Origin: Micromonospora nigra
GTDB taxonomy: Bacteria; Actinomycetota; Actinomycetes; Mycobacteriales; Micromonosporaceae
Direction of reading: 5' to 3'
Assembly (NCBI RefSeq): GCF_900091585.1
Contig: NZ_FMHT01000003.1
Location: forward strand, 5,544,001-5,608,000
Length of the DNA stretch: 64,000 nucleotides
Both the position numbers and the translations under genes were made by a program. Under the pieces are notes generated by a model that saw only the letters and a list, made by a program, of their open reading frames with translations, was not told where the DNA came from and made no database searches. Shown one piece after another: positions 36,257-44,330 of the stretch. Every line of letters begins with the position of its first letter. The stretch's first letter is position 1.

Positions 36257-36736
36257 GTGCGGTTTCCCCTGTTCGTCGAGGCGGTGTCCCGACGCTCCGG
36301 CATCCCGCCCGAGCAAGCCGCCGTGGTCACCCGGGCCGTGCTGCAGACGATGGTCGAGCGGATGACCGGCGGCGACGCCACCGACCTCGCCGGCCACCTT
36401 CCCGACGACCTGGGCGGCTACCTGGCCCCGCCCGCGCCGCCGCCCGGCATCCGGTCGCCCGCGTCGCCGCCGGTTACTCCAGCGCCCGCGCCGCCGCCCG
36501 GCATCCGGTCGCCCGCGCCGCGGCCCGTGACCCCACCGGCCGGGCCGGCGGACTTCCTGCGTCGGGTCGGGCAACGTGCCGGCGTGGACGACCGGACCGC
36601 ACGGGCCGGTGCCGGCGCGGTCTTCGCGACGCTGCGCGACGCGGTCACCGTCGCGGAGTTCCGGGACATGGTGGCGCGGCTGCCCCGCGACTTCGACGGG
36701 ATGGTGGACCCGGTCCCGCGGCCCGACGAGCCCTGA
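36257..36736 (+). CDS. DUF2267-type protein with duplicated Pro-rich linker (159 aa)
   Basis: Two halves of the DUF2267 fold (FVEAVSRRSGIPPEQAAVVT ... GDATDLAGHLPDDLGGYL and FLRRVGQRAGVDDRTARAGA ... VAEFRDMVARLPRDFDGMV) are joined by a Pro-rich linker. The linker contains two 18-residue copies of an APPPGIRSPA...PVTP unit, from a 54-bp tandem duplication. Function unknown; relatives occur beside CBS and heat-shock genes. GTG 36257 is the likely start. Confidence 0.75.
   Translation: MRFPLFVEAVSRRSGIPPEQAAVVTRAVLQTMVERMTGGDATDLAGHLPDDLGGYLAPPAPPPGIRSPASPPVTPAPAPPPGIRSPAPRPVTPPAGPADFLRRVGQRAGVDDRTARAGAGAVFATLRDAVTVAEFRDMVARLPRDFDGMVDPVPRPDEP
36430..36517 (+). repeat. 54-bp tandem duplication inside the DUF2267 gene
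   Basis: A 34-bp exact repeat occurs at 36430-36463 and again at 36484-36517, with the rest of the 54-bp unit nearly identical. It keeps the reading frame and lengthens the linker by 18 residues. Confidence 0.85.
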
Positions 36737-36784
36737 CCGGCCCGAACGAGCGCTGACCGGTTCGCCGGGCAGCTGTCCCGCGGA

Positions 36785-36860
36785 GGAGCGCCGTCCCGGC
36801 CCGCCGGTCAGGTGCTCGGCCGGAAGGAGCGCCGTCCCGGCCCGCCGGTCAGGTGCTCGG
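36785..36860. repeat. 35-bp direct repeat over the DUF4291 3' end
   Basis: An exact 35-bp sequence is found at 36785-36819 and 36826-36860 (period 41 bp). The second copy includes the DUF4291 stop codon and the last codons; the first lies just outside the gene. It is a recent local duplication. Confidence 0.85.
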
Positions 36861-37472
36861 GCACCGTGGCGCTGGCCCGTCGACACCGACCACCTCGGCG
36901 ACATCGGCCGGCAGCGGGTAGGGGTGTTCGACGGGGGTGAGCGCGTCCGCCGCCGCGTGGTCGCCGGCCCGGCGCAGCGTGTGCAGGTGGCGGACGAGGG
37001 GGGTGAGATCGGTGAGCGTGACGGTCCACTCGTCGACGTACCGGCGTACCGCCTCACCCGACAGGCCCACCTGCAACGACCGGTACGGCAACGGGGCCAG
37101 TCGGGGCGAGCGCTCCGGATCCCACTGCACGCGTACGGGGCTGGCGCGCAGGCGCCGCGCCCAGCTCGCCCGGTCGGCGTACCGGTCAGGGTCGTGGCTG
37201 CTGAGGCAGGCGCGGGCGAGTGCCCACTCGAACCCGCAGCGGGTGATCTCGACGGCCAGAACCCGCTCCTGCCCCGGCTTGGTGGCCCAGCCGCTGCGGT
37301 ACATCATCCAGTGGAACGAAGGCTTGATCCAGGTCATCCGCTCCCGCTTGAACGGGGCCACGAACCGGCCGGCGACCAGCGCGGCGTCGGCGATCGCGGA
37401 CGGGTACGCCTGGTAGACGGTGATCGTGTCGCCGCCGAAGGTGGCCCGGATCTGGTGGGTGGGAACCGACAT
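36849..37472 (-). CDS. DUF4291 family protein (207 aa)
   Basis: Family blocks are HQIRATFGGDTITVYQAYPS, RFVAPFKRERMTWIKPSFHW, MMYRSGWATKPGQERVLAVE and VQWDPERSPRLAPLPYRSLQ. DUF4291 proteins are common in bacteria and eukaryotes, and their activity is unknown. ATG 37472 is chosen as the family start. The 3' end carries a duplicated 35-bp tail. It is divergent from the PemK-like gene with about 84 bp between them. Confidence 0.88.
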   Translation of the reverse strand: MSVPTHQIRATFGGDTITVYQAYPSAIADAALVAGRFVAPFKRERMTWIKPSFHWMMYRSGWATKPGQERVLAVEITRCGFEWALARACLSSHDPDRYADRASWARRLRASPVRVQWDPERSPRLAPLPYRSLQVGLSGEAVRRYVDEWTVTLTDLTPLVRHLHTLRRAGDHAAADALTPVEHPYPLPADVAEVVGVDGPAPRCPST

Positions 37473-37556
37473 GGCGACGATGATCTCCGACCGCGCGGAT
37501 CTCCTCCACCCGATTGCGGCGGTCCCACCGGCGGCGGGCCCGGTTAGGCTGCCGGC

Positions 37557-38039
37557 GTGGCAGGTCTGTTGAAGAGTGTGGCCGCGCGGGTCGGTGCCGT
37601 CCTTCCCGGTCCCCGGCGTTCGGGCCCGACTCCCGCTCAGGTGGCCCGGCGTCGCCAGCTCGCCGCGTTGCGACGCCGGGAGCTGTCGTACGCCCCGGAG
37701 CCGGACGGGCACGCCGACCCGGGGGAGATCGTGTGGACCTGGGTGGCCTACGAGGACGACCCGGGCCAGGGCAAGGACCGGCCGGTGCTGGTGGTGGGCC
37801 GGCGCAGCCGGACGCTGTTCGGCCTCATGCTGTCCAGTCAGGGTGAGCGCGACGGCCAGCGACACTGGCTCGCCCTGGGACCCGGCTCGTGGGACCGCGA
37901 CAGCCGACCGAGTTGGGTGCGACTCGACCGGGTGCTGACCATGCGGGAGGACAGCATCCGGCGCGAGGGCGCGGTGCTGGACCGGGGTCGCTTCGACCGG
38001 GTCGCGCGGGCGTTGCGCGCCGGCTACGGCTGGCACTGA
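37557..38039 (+). CDS. PemK/MazF-type endoribonuclease-like protein (160 aa)
   Basis: The C-terminal 110 residues have the MazF/PemK SH3-like fold: DPGEIVWTWVAYEDDPGQGK, DRPVLVVGRRSRTLFGLMLS and a SWVRLDRVLTMREDSIRREG end. A basic N-terminal extension (RRRQLAALRRRELSY) precedes it. MazF proteins cut mRNA at short motifs, but no antitoxin gene is next to it, and such orphan long forms in actinobacteria may have another role. GTG 37557 is the start. Confidence 0.75.
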   Translation: MAGLLKSVAARVGAVLPGPRRSGPTPAQVARRRQLAALRRRELSYAPEPDGHADPGEIVWTWVAYEDDPGQGKDRPVLVVGRRSRTLFGLMLSSQGERDGQRHWLALGPGSWDRDSRPSWVRLDRVLTMREDSIRREGAVLDRGRFDRVARALRAGYGWH

Positions 38040-38043
38040 GCCA

Positions 38044-38128
38044 CGCGCACCGGCACCGGGTCCCGCGCACCGGCCCGGCACCGGCCACGGGCACGCGCAC
38101 CGGGCCGGCACCGGGCCTCGCGCACCGG
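38044..38128. repeat. CGCGCACCGG short repeats (4 copies)
   Basis: Four exact copies of CGCGCACCGG (38044, 38064, 38094, 38119) and several GGCACCGG units lie between two convergent genes. The spacing is irregular, so this is not CRISPR; the region may fold as a terminator. Confidence 0.6.
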
Positions 38129-38137
38129 CGGGCCCGG

Positions 38138-38773
38138 TCAGGCGCCTTGCGCTGCCCCCGTGGTGTCCGGCGGCGGGTACGGCTGGTCGGCCAGCAGGCG
38201 GGCGAGGTGGGCGCTGTTGAGCGCGAGAGCCTTCGTGCTGCGTCCGGTGGTGTCCGGCTTCGGGCGGGCGTCGACGTAGTCGGTCGTGTGCAGGGCCTCG
38301 CCGACCCAGTACGTCGCGCCGGCCGCCGGGCAGGTGAACCCGACCTCGTTGAGGGCCTGCTGCACCTGGCCGATGGTGTGGTGGGCACCGTCCTCGTTGC
38401 CGACGACCGCCACCCCGGCGACCTTGCCGTAGGTGAGCATCCGCCCTTCGTCGTCGGTCTCGGACAGCTCGGCGTCGAGGCGTTCGAGGACCATCTTGCA
38501 CACCGACGAGGGCTGCCCCAGCCAGATCGGGGTGGCGATGACGAGGATCTGCGCGGCGAGCAGCTTCTCCCGGATGGCCGGCCAGCCGTCCCCGTCACCC
38601 TCGTCGGTGGAGACCCCGAACCGGACGTCGTGGTCGACGACCCGCAGCATCTCGCCGTCGACTCCCTGCCGGTCGAGCGCGTCGAGAACCTCCTGACCGA
38701 GGACCTCCGAGCTGGACGTGGCGGGGGATCGCTTGAGGGTGCAGTTGAGCACCAGGGCCCGGATGGTTGGCAC
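38138..38773 (-). CDS. NADPH-dependent FMN reductase/flavodoxin-like protein (211 aa)
   Basis: A flavodoxin-fold reductase: RALVLNCTLKRSPATSSSEV (FMN phosphate loop), AQILVIATPIWLGQPSSVCK (isoalloxazine loop) and KVAGVAVVGNEDGAHHTIGQ. It reduces FMN or quinones with NAD(P)H. GTG 38773 has AGAGGAA 7 nt upstream. Immediately upstream lies a 2.4-copy 27-bp palindromic repeat that may control it. Confidence 0.85.
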   Translation of the reverse strand: MPTIRALVLNCTLKRSPATSSSEVLGQEVLDALDRQGVDGEMLRVVDHDVRFGVSTDEGDGDGWPAIREKLLAAQILVIATPIWLGQPSSVCKMVLERLDAELSETDDEGRMLTYGKVAGVAVVGNEDGAHHTIGQVQQALNEVGFTCPAAGATYWVGEALHTTDYVDARPKPDTTGRSTKALALNSAHLARLLADQPYPPPDTTGAAQGA

Positions 38774-38794
38774 GGTCGGTTCCTCTCAGCGGCT

Positions 38795-38856
38795 CTGCGG
38801 TGTCGACACCGCCCTACGACACTGGGGTGTCGACACCGCCCTACGGCACTGCGGTG
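38795..38856 (-). repeat. 27-bp tandem repeat with palindrome GGTGTCGACACC (operator candidate)
   Basis: Two full 27-bp copies (38795-38821, 38822-38848) and a partial third, each carrying the 12-bp palindrome GGTGTCGACACC (38799-38810 and 38826-38837). The spacing of 27 bp, about 2.6 turns, and the position just upstream of the FMN-reductase gene suggest a binding site for a dimeric repressor. Confidence 0.6.
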
Positions 38857-38971
38857 ACCCCGTCGCCTTACCCCGCGTCGGCCGGGAAACACGTCCGGCC
38901 GGCCTGCGGAACGACTGGTTCGCCGGGAGCGGGACCGCCGGCTGTGTGGTGCCGGAACCTCTCCGCCGGGC

Positions 38972-39622
38972 TCAGCACTCGGCCAGACGGGGGGCGTCGG
39001 CGATCTCTCGCGTCGGCCGTCGGGCCGTGAGGCCCTTCGCCTGGTACATCGCCGCGTCGGCCCGGTCGAGCGCTTCGGTGAGCTGGGCCGGGCCGTGCAC
39101 GGGGGCGAGCCCGACGGAGGCGGTCACCCGGAGGGTGAGGGTGCCCAGCGGGATGGGGGCCGCCAGCGTCTCGCACAGCCGCCGGGTGGCGTGGTCGATC
39201 CACCGCCGGTCGACGGTGGGGGTGGCCAGCAGCCCGGCGAACTCGTCACCGCCGAGGCGGGCCACGAGGTTGTCACCCGCGAAGGCGGCCAGCCGCTCGG
39301 CGACGCTGATCAGCACCTGGTCGCCGGCGGCGTGCCCGTAGCGGTCGTTGATCTGTTTGAAGTCGTCGAGGTCGGCGACCACGGCGACCAGTGGCCGGCC
39401 GGCGGCATCGGTGAGCAGCGTGGCGGCCAGCCGGTAGAAGGCGCGGCGGTTGGGTAGGCCGGTGAGCGGGTCGTGGCTGGCGGCGTGCCGTTCGGCGGCG
39501 AGCGCGGCCTGCAGATGGGCGATCTCCGCCTCGGCGCGGACGGCGCGACGCCCCATCTGCCAGGAGGAGAACAGGGCCCCGACGGCGCAGATGCCGGACG
39601 CGACGGTCAACGGATCCGGCAC
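38972..39622 (-). CDS. GGDEF diguanylate cyclase, minimal form (216 aa)
   Basis: A short diguanylate cyclase: one weak hydrophobic N-terminal segment (LTVASGICAVGALFSSWQM), a short coiled region (AEAEIAHLQAALAAERHAAS), and then a complete GGDEF domain (SHDPLTGLPNRRAFYRLAAT, VADLDDFKQINDRYGHAAGD, RLGGDEFAG intact). It makes cyclic di-GMP. No RxxD inhibitory site is visible five residues before the motif. GTG 39622 is chosen since AAAGGAGGG precedes it. Confidence 0.88.
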   Translation of the reverse strand: MPDPLTVASGICAVGALFSSWQMGRRAVRAEAEIAHLQAALAAERHAASHDPLTGLPNRRAFYRLAATLLTDAAGRPLVAVVADLDDFKQINDRYGHAAGDQVLISVAERLAAFAGDNLVARLGGDEFAGLLATPTVDRRWIDHATRRLCETLAAPIPLGTLTLRVTASVGLAPVHGPAQLTEALDRADAAMYQAKGLTARRPTREIADAPRLAEC

Positions 39623-39890
39623 GAACCCTCCTTTCACCACAGTGGCCACGGGTGGTGGCCCCGTGGTCGCCCACGCGCTGCCGGACCCCTCGTTTCCCCT
39701 GGTAGCGACCCACATTATGTGACTGAGCGTGAACGGATGAGTACCGCGCACGTGCGTTATCATGCTCGCTGTCCAATGCAGATGCAATAGCAGATGCACG
39801 TGCAGAATGCTCCCCAGTGGACATCGACCCTCCCGCCAGCACCGTTCCTCCCACGGGCACCGGCGCCTACCGGAGAGATGAAAGACGCTC
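39623..39890 (+). promoter_or_regulatory. Divergent region with GCAGATGCA repeats before DUF397
   Basis: This 268-bp gap contains an AT-richer stretch near 39755-39800, with GCAGATGCA at 39778-39786 and 39790-39798 (period 12) and a degenerate third copy at 39802-39810. They may be binding sites of the Scr1-type regulator encoded downstream. No gene seen. Confidence 0.4.
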
Positions 39891-40130
39891 ATGCAGCTAC
39901 CCCCCAACGGCGTACCCGGCGCCCAACTGCCACCGCTCACCTGGCAGAAGAGCCGCCGGAGCAATCCCAGCGGCAACTGTGTCGAGTTGGCCGAGTTGCC
40001 GGACGGCGCCGGGATCGCGGTGCGCAACTCCCGGCATCCCGAGGGGCCCGCGCTGATCTATACCGCGGACGAGATTGCGGCCTTCGTGCTCGGCGCCCGA
40101 GACGGCGACTTCGACCACCTCATCCGCTGA
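39891..40130 (+). CDS. DUF397 domain protein (79 aa)
   Basis: A typical DUF397 protein: LTWQKSRRSNPSGNCVELAE, VRNSRHPEGPALIYTADEIA, AFVLGARDGDFDHLI. In actinobacteria these small proteins are encoded next to Scr1/WhiJ-like regulators and act as their partners or antagonists. The start is supported by the fold only, as the ribosome-binding site is weak. The XRE gene follows 128 bp later on the same strand. Confidence 0.9.
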   Translation: MQLPPNGVPGAQLPPLTWQKSRRSNPSGNCVELAELPDGAGIAVRNSRHPEGPALIYTADEIAAFVLGARDGDFDHLIR

Positions 40131-40258
40131 TACCGCGTCCCGTGCACAGGACTTCCACAACGTCACGGAGGGAGTTCACCTGACCGACGGTCCGTGGCAT
40201 GCTTACACGTCGGTCGGGGTCCGAACCCGACCCGATCGAGCCATGCGGAGGGCGGCAC

Positions 40259-41146
40259 GTGACCATGGTTTCCGCCGAGGAGGGGTCGGCCACCGGCCCC
40301 ACCGTGCTGCGCATGATGCTGGGCGCCCAACTGCGCCGGCTCCGCGAGTCCAGCGGCGTGAGCCGCGAGGGCGCCGGCTGGGAGATCCGCGCCTCCGAGT
40401 CGAAGATCAGTCGGATGGAACTGGGGCGGGTCGGGTTCAAGGAGCGGGACGTCGCCGACCTGCTGACCCTCTACGGCGTCACCGCCGCCCACGAGCGGGC
40501 GGCGTTGCTCAAGCTCGCCCGCGATGCGAACAGCCCCGGCTGGTGGCACCGGTACGGCGACATCCTGCCGTCGTGGTTCCAGTCCTACCTGGGCCTGGAG
40601 GCCGCCGCCGCGCTCATCCGCACCTACGAGGTGCAGTTCGTCCCCGGCCTGCTCCAGACACCCGAGTACGCCCGCGCGGTCGTCCTGCTCGGGCACGGCC
40701 GGGCCAGCCAGGAGCAGGTCGACCGCCGCGTCGACCTGCGGATGCGCCGCCAGGACCTGTTGCGTCGCCCGCAACCGCCGCAGCTGTGGGCGGTGGTCGA
40801 CGAGGCGGCGCTGCGCCGGCCGATGGGCGGCCCCGAGGTGATGCGGGGGCAGTTGGAGGCCCTGATCGAGGCGACCCGCGCGCCGACCGTGCGACTCCAG
40901 ATCATCCCGTTCGCCGCGGGCGGACACGCCGCCGCCGGCGGTGCCTTCACCATTCTGCGCTTCGGCGACCGGGACCTGCCCGACATCGTCTACATCGAGC
41001 AGTTGACCAGCGCCATCTATCTCGACAAGCGCGACGACCTCGACTTCTACGCGGTGGCGATGGAGCGGCTGTGCGTCGAGGCCGAGCCGCCCGAGCGTAC
41101 CCCGGAGATCCTCGAACGGATCATCGCCGACCTCTACCCACGGTGA
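40259..41146 (+). CDS. XRE/Scr1-family regulator, DUF5753 type (295 aa)
   Basis: An N-terminal Cro/CI HTH (RMMLGAQLRRLRESSGVSRE, IRASESKISRMELGRVGFKE) is followed by the long DUF5753 region (SWFQSYLGLEAAAALIRTYE, VQFVPGLLQTPEYARAVVLL, DIVYIEQLTSAIYLDKRDD). These actinobacteria-specific proteins regulate development and antibiotic genes with DUF397 partners. GTG 40259 has GGAGG at 7 nt; upstream codons are not conserved. Confidence 0.9.
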   Translation: MTMVSAEEGSATGPTVLRMMLGAQLRRLRESSGVSREGAGWEIRASESKISRMELGRVGFKERDVADLLTLYGVTAAHERAALLKLARDANSPGWWHRYGDILPSWFQSYLGLEAAAALIRTYEVQFVPGLLQTPEYARAVVLLGHGRASQEQVDRRVDLRMRRQDLLRRPQPPQLWAVVDEAALRRPMGGPEVMRGQLEALIEATRAPTVRLQIIPFAAGGHAAAGGAFTILRFGDRDLPDIVYIEQLTSAIYLDKRDDLDFYAVAMERLCVEAEPPERTPEILERIIADLYPR

Positions 41147-41246
41147 CGGCGGTCCCCGGGCCCGCCCGAGGTGCCGCTACGATGATCGTCGACCGACGAC
41201 AGTGGACGGACACCCGATCGCGGGTGCGGAAGTCGTGGAGGCAGTT

Positions 41247-42095
41247 GTGACCACCGATGCGCACGGGGCGATGACCGGTTCCGCGCACCCCAGCGACCGG
41301 ATCGACACCTCGGTGGCGCACCCCGCCCGCCGCTACAACTACTGGCTGGGGGGCAAGGACAACTTCCAGGCCGACCGGGATTCGGGTGACGCGATGGCCG
41401 AGGCCTTCCCGACCATCCGCACCGCCGCCCTGGAGAACCGGCGGTTCCTCCAGCGCGCGGTCCGCTACCTCGCCCGCGAGGCCGGCATCCGCCAGTTCCT
41501 CGACATCGGCACGGGCATCCCCACGGCCGACAACACCCACGAGGTGGCCCAGAGGATCGCGCCGGAGTCCCGGGTCGTCTACGTCGACAACGACCCGATC
41601 GTGCTCGCGCACGCCCGCGCCCTGCTGACCAGTTCCCCGCAGGGGGCGACGGCCTACATCGACGCCGACCTGCGCGAGCCGGAGAAGATCCTCACCCATC
41701 CGGAGCTCCTGCGCACCATCGACCTGTCCCGGCCGGTGGCGCTGATGCTGGTGGCGATCCTGCACTTCCTGCCGGACGACGACGACCCGAAGGCCCTGCT
41801 GACCCGGCTGGTCGACGCCCTGCCGCCGGGCAGCTACCTGGCCGCGTCCCACGCCACCCACGACTACCTGCCCCCGCACATCGCCGAGCAGGCGAAGGCG
41901 GCGGCCAAGGGGGGTGGGCCGCACGGGCTGGTCAACCTGCGCAGCCTCGCCGAGTTCACCGCGTACTTCGAGGGTCTGGAGGTGGTCGAACCCGGCATCA
42001 CCTCGGTAGCCGAGTGGCACGCCGACGACGCGCCGCAGCCCCGGCCGTCGGTGGCCGAGGTCAGCATGTACGGCGCGGTGGCCTGCAAGGCCTGA
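41247..42095 (+). CDS. DUF574 SAM-dependent methyltransferase-like protein (282 aa)
   Basis: An S-adenosylmethionine-binding protein of the actinobacterial DUF574 (Methyltransf_19) family: TSVAHPARRYNYWLGGKDNF is its hallmark start, then RQFLDIGTGIPTADNTHEVA, RVVYVDNDPIVLAHARALL and VALMLVAILHFLPDDDDPK. Function is unknown; many copies occur per genome, often near Scr1/DUF397 loci as here. GTG 41247 follows GGAGG. Confidence 0.88.
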   Translation: MTTDAHGAMTGSAHPSDRIDTSVAHPARRYNYWLGGKDNFQADRDSGDAMAEAFPTIRTAALENRRFLQRAVRYLAREAGIRQFLDIGTGIPTADNTHEVAQRIAPESRVVYVDNDPIVLAHARALLTSSPQGATAYIDADLREPEKILTHPELLRTIDLSRPVALMLVAILHFLPDDDDPKALLTRLVDALPPGSYLAASHATHDYLPPHIAEQAKAAAKGGGPHGLVNLRSLAEFTAYFEGLEVVEPGITSVAEWHADDAPQPRPSVAEVSMYGAVACKA

Positions 42096-42245
42096 CTCCG
42101 GGGCGACCGTCGGATCCGGCCGGTCGACCAGGCCGTAGTGGGACCCGACGAGCAGCGAGTCGCTGAGCTGGAGCGCGTGGCCGACGTGAACGACGACGGG
42201 CGGGGATCGACTCCGGCGAACCGGCGAGGCCGACTCCGGTGACTC

Positions 42246-42944
42246 TCAGCGCGCCGCCTCGACCTCCGACCGCCCGTCGGTGTCGCGTTCGCGGCTGAGG
42301 AAGAACGCCCCGAGCGCACCGGCGAGCGTGCCGAACACCGCCACGGAGTACGCGGCCAGGACCAGCTCGAGAACCTGCGAGAACCCGTCCGTGGCGGAGA
42401 GGGGTTCGCCGGTGATCGTGGTGAGCGTGACGTCGTGCAACGCCTGCCCGTACGTGGGGTAGGAGTCGGTGACCAGCAGCAGCTGACCGGCGGCGAGGAT
42501 GATCGTCGCGGTGGTGACGGCGAGCCAGGCCAGCCGGTCGGTGAGCAGCCGGCCGGCGGAGCGTGACCCGCGCACCGCGGCGGCCACCACGCCGGTGCCG
42601 CGCGCGGCCCGCAGGGCGGTCGCGGCCCGGGCGAAGCGCAGGAACGGTACGGCGAGGAAGATCACCTGCCACCAGTTGCGCTTCCAGAACTCGCGGGCGC
42701 AGTGGCGGGCGAGCCACGCCCGCAGGGTGAACTCGGCGACGAACACCGCCCACAGCACCCAGCTGGCCACGGTGAGCGCCGTGCCGACCGACGCGTCGCG
42801 GCTCACCGCCTGACCGAGTACCAGCAGCAGGAACAGCACGCCGAGCACGCCCATCGGCTTGTCCAGCCGGCGGGCGAGCCCGTTGAGCCGGGCGTCCTCC
42901 TCAGGGGGCGTCCGGGTGGCCGGGGCGGGGGTGCGATCGGTCAC
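42246..42944 (-). CDS. Ion-channel-like membrane protein (232 aa)
   Basis: Resembles voltage-gated-type channels: four or so N-terminal helices including a basic S4-like helix (PFLRFARAATALRAARG), then a pore region ALHDVTLTTITGEPLSATDG and a final helix (LVLAAYSVAVFGTLAGALGA). The usual potassium filter T-x-G-Y-G is not present; TTITGEP stands in its place. Conduction and ion choice are therefore uncertain. Short acidic and basic tails are cytosolic. Confidence 0.75.
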   Translation of the reverse strand: MTDRTPAPATRTPPEEDARLNGLARRLDKPMGVLGVLFLLLVLGQAVSRDASVGTALTVASWVLWAVFVAEFTLRAWLARHCAREFWKRNWWQVIFLAVPFLRFARAATALRAARGTGVVAAAVRGSRSAGRLLTDRLAWLAVTTATIILAAGQLLLVTDSYPTYGQALHDVTLTTITGEPLSATDGFSQVLELVLAAYSVAVFGTLAGALGAFFLSRERDTDGRSEVEAAR

Positions 42945-43074
42945 GAGACCGGACGGGGGCGGGGTGCGCGGTTGACCATTCGTGCGCGGTACCCGCTGCG
43001 GCCTGAGTCATGCCGACGCGGTCCGGCACGGATGACCCGGATATCGACGGGACCTCCCGGGTATCTCCGTCGGT

Positions 43075-43590
43075 ATGGTGTTGGACAACCCTATCGATCT
43101 GCTGCGTCTCCTCGTCGTCGCCATGGTGGTCTATCCGGCCCTGGTGCTGGTCCTGCGGCTGTCCGGCAAGCGGACCCTGTCGAAGCTCAACGCGTTCGAC
43201 TTCGTGGTCACGGTGGCACTGGGTTCCACCCTGGCGACGATCCTGCTCTCCCGGGACGTCTCGCTGGTGGAGGGGATCCTCGCGCTGGTCCTGCTGGTGT
43301 CTCTGCAGTACCTCGCCGCCCTGATCGCCGTCCGGTGGCCACGGTCGCAGGGGCTGCTCAAGTCCCAACCGACGCTGCTGCTGCGCGACGGTCAGCTGCG
43401 GCACGACTCCCTACGCCGAGCCCGGGTCACCGAGAGCGAGATCCGGCAGGCCGCCCGCAGCGACGGGAGCGGTGACCTCGGCGGCCTCGCGGCGGTGGTG
43501 CTGGAGACCGACGGCAGCCTCAGCGTCATCACCAGCGACAAGCTGGGGAACGGCAGCACCCTCGCCGACGTGGTGGACCACGGCCGGTAG
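43075..43590 (+). CDS. DUF421/YetF-like membrane protein (171 aa)
   Basis: Three N-terminal helices with RLLVVAMVVYPALVLVLRLS and KLNAFDFVVTVALGSTLATI, then the small cytosolic DUF421 domain (LLLRDGQLRHDSLRRARVTE, GLAAVVLETDGSLSVITSD). In spore formers, relatives (SpoVAE/YetF) are linked to membrane and germination roles; here the function is open. The ATG at 43075 has only a weak ribosome-binding site. Confidence 0.85.
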   Translation: MVLDNPIDLLRLLVVAMVVYPALVLVLRLSGKRTLSKLNAFDFVVTVALGSTLATILLSRDVSLVEGILALVLLVSLQYLAALIAVRWPRSQGLLKSQPTLLLRDGQLRHDSLRRARVTESEIRQAARSDGSGDLGGLAAVVLETDGSLSVITSDKLGNGSTLADVVDHGR

Positions 43591-43652
43591 GGCCGCCCGA
43601 GCGCCGTCCGTCCCTGACGTTCACACGGCCTGCTGCCGGGTATCGACACGGC

Positions 43653-44201
43653 ATGGCGCGTTACACGAAGCCGGAACTCAGAGAGCAGATCAAGGCGGAG
43701 ATCAAGGCTGCCGACCGGGGCGGCCGGCCGGGGCAGTGGTCGGCGCGCAAGTCGCAGCTGCTCACCCGGGAGTACGAGAAGCGCGGCGGGGGCTACGAGG
43801 GGCCGAAGGACGAGCGGCAGCGCTCCCTGCAACGGTGGGGTGCCGAGGACTGGCAGACCAAGGAGGGTGCCACCCGGGCGCGCGGCGACGGTGAGACTCG
43901 CCGGTACCTGCCCAGGCGGGCCTGGAAAGAGCTCTCCGAGCAGGAGCGGCGCGCGACCGACACCCGCAAGCGCCGGGCGTCCCGGACCGGTCGACAGTAC
44001 GTCGCCAACACGGGCCCGGCGAAGCGGGCCCGCCGGGACGCGTCGGCGCAGCAGCTGTCCGACCTGCCGGTCGCCGAGGCGGCCAAGCTCGTCCGTGGCC
44101 TCGACACCCGCCAGCTCAGGGCGGCGTTGCGGCGCGAGCACGCCGGCAAGGCCCGCAAGACCCTCATCCGGCGAATGGAGTCGGAACTCGCCCGGCGCTG
44201 A
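43653..44201 (+). CDS. DUF5872-like basic protein (182 aa)
   Basis: A very basic, polar protein beginning ARYTKPELREQIKAEIKAAD and continuing RGGRPGQWSARKSQLLTREY and KRGGGYEGPKDERQRSLQRW. It matches the DUF5872 pattern of unknown function. The C-terminal RQLRAALRREHAGKARKTLI may bind nucleic acid (SAP-like). It lies 62 bp after the DUF421 gene. Confidence 0.7.
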   Translation: MARYTKPELREQIKAEIKAADRGGRPGQWSARKSQLLTREYEKRGGGYEGPKDERQRSLQRWGAEDWQTKEGATRARGDGETRRYLPRRAWKELSEQERRATDTRKRRASRTGRQYVANTGPAKRARRDASAQQLSDLPVAEAAKLVRGLDTRQLRAALRREHAGKARKTLIRRMESELARR

Positions 44202-44330
44202 CCCGCCAGGTCGCTGCCGGCCCGGCGCGGCCCGGCTGAGCCCGACGGGGCCCGGCGCGGGCGCCCGACGGGGCGCGGCCCGGCAGGGGCACGGCAGCGG
44301 TTCGTCGCGGACCGCGTATAGCGTGGGACC

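Noticed and set aside
37557..38039. Toxin-antitoxin pair
   Set aside because: No small antitoxin ORF is next to the PemK/MazF-like gene; the divergent DUF4291 protein does not look like one.
38044..38128. CRISPR-like array of CGCGCACCGG
   Set aside because: Repeats are only 10 bp, spacing is irregular (20, 30, 25 bp) and no cas genes are nearby.
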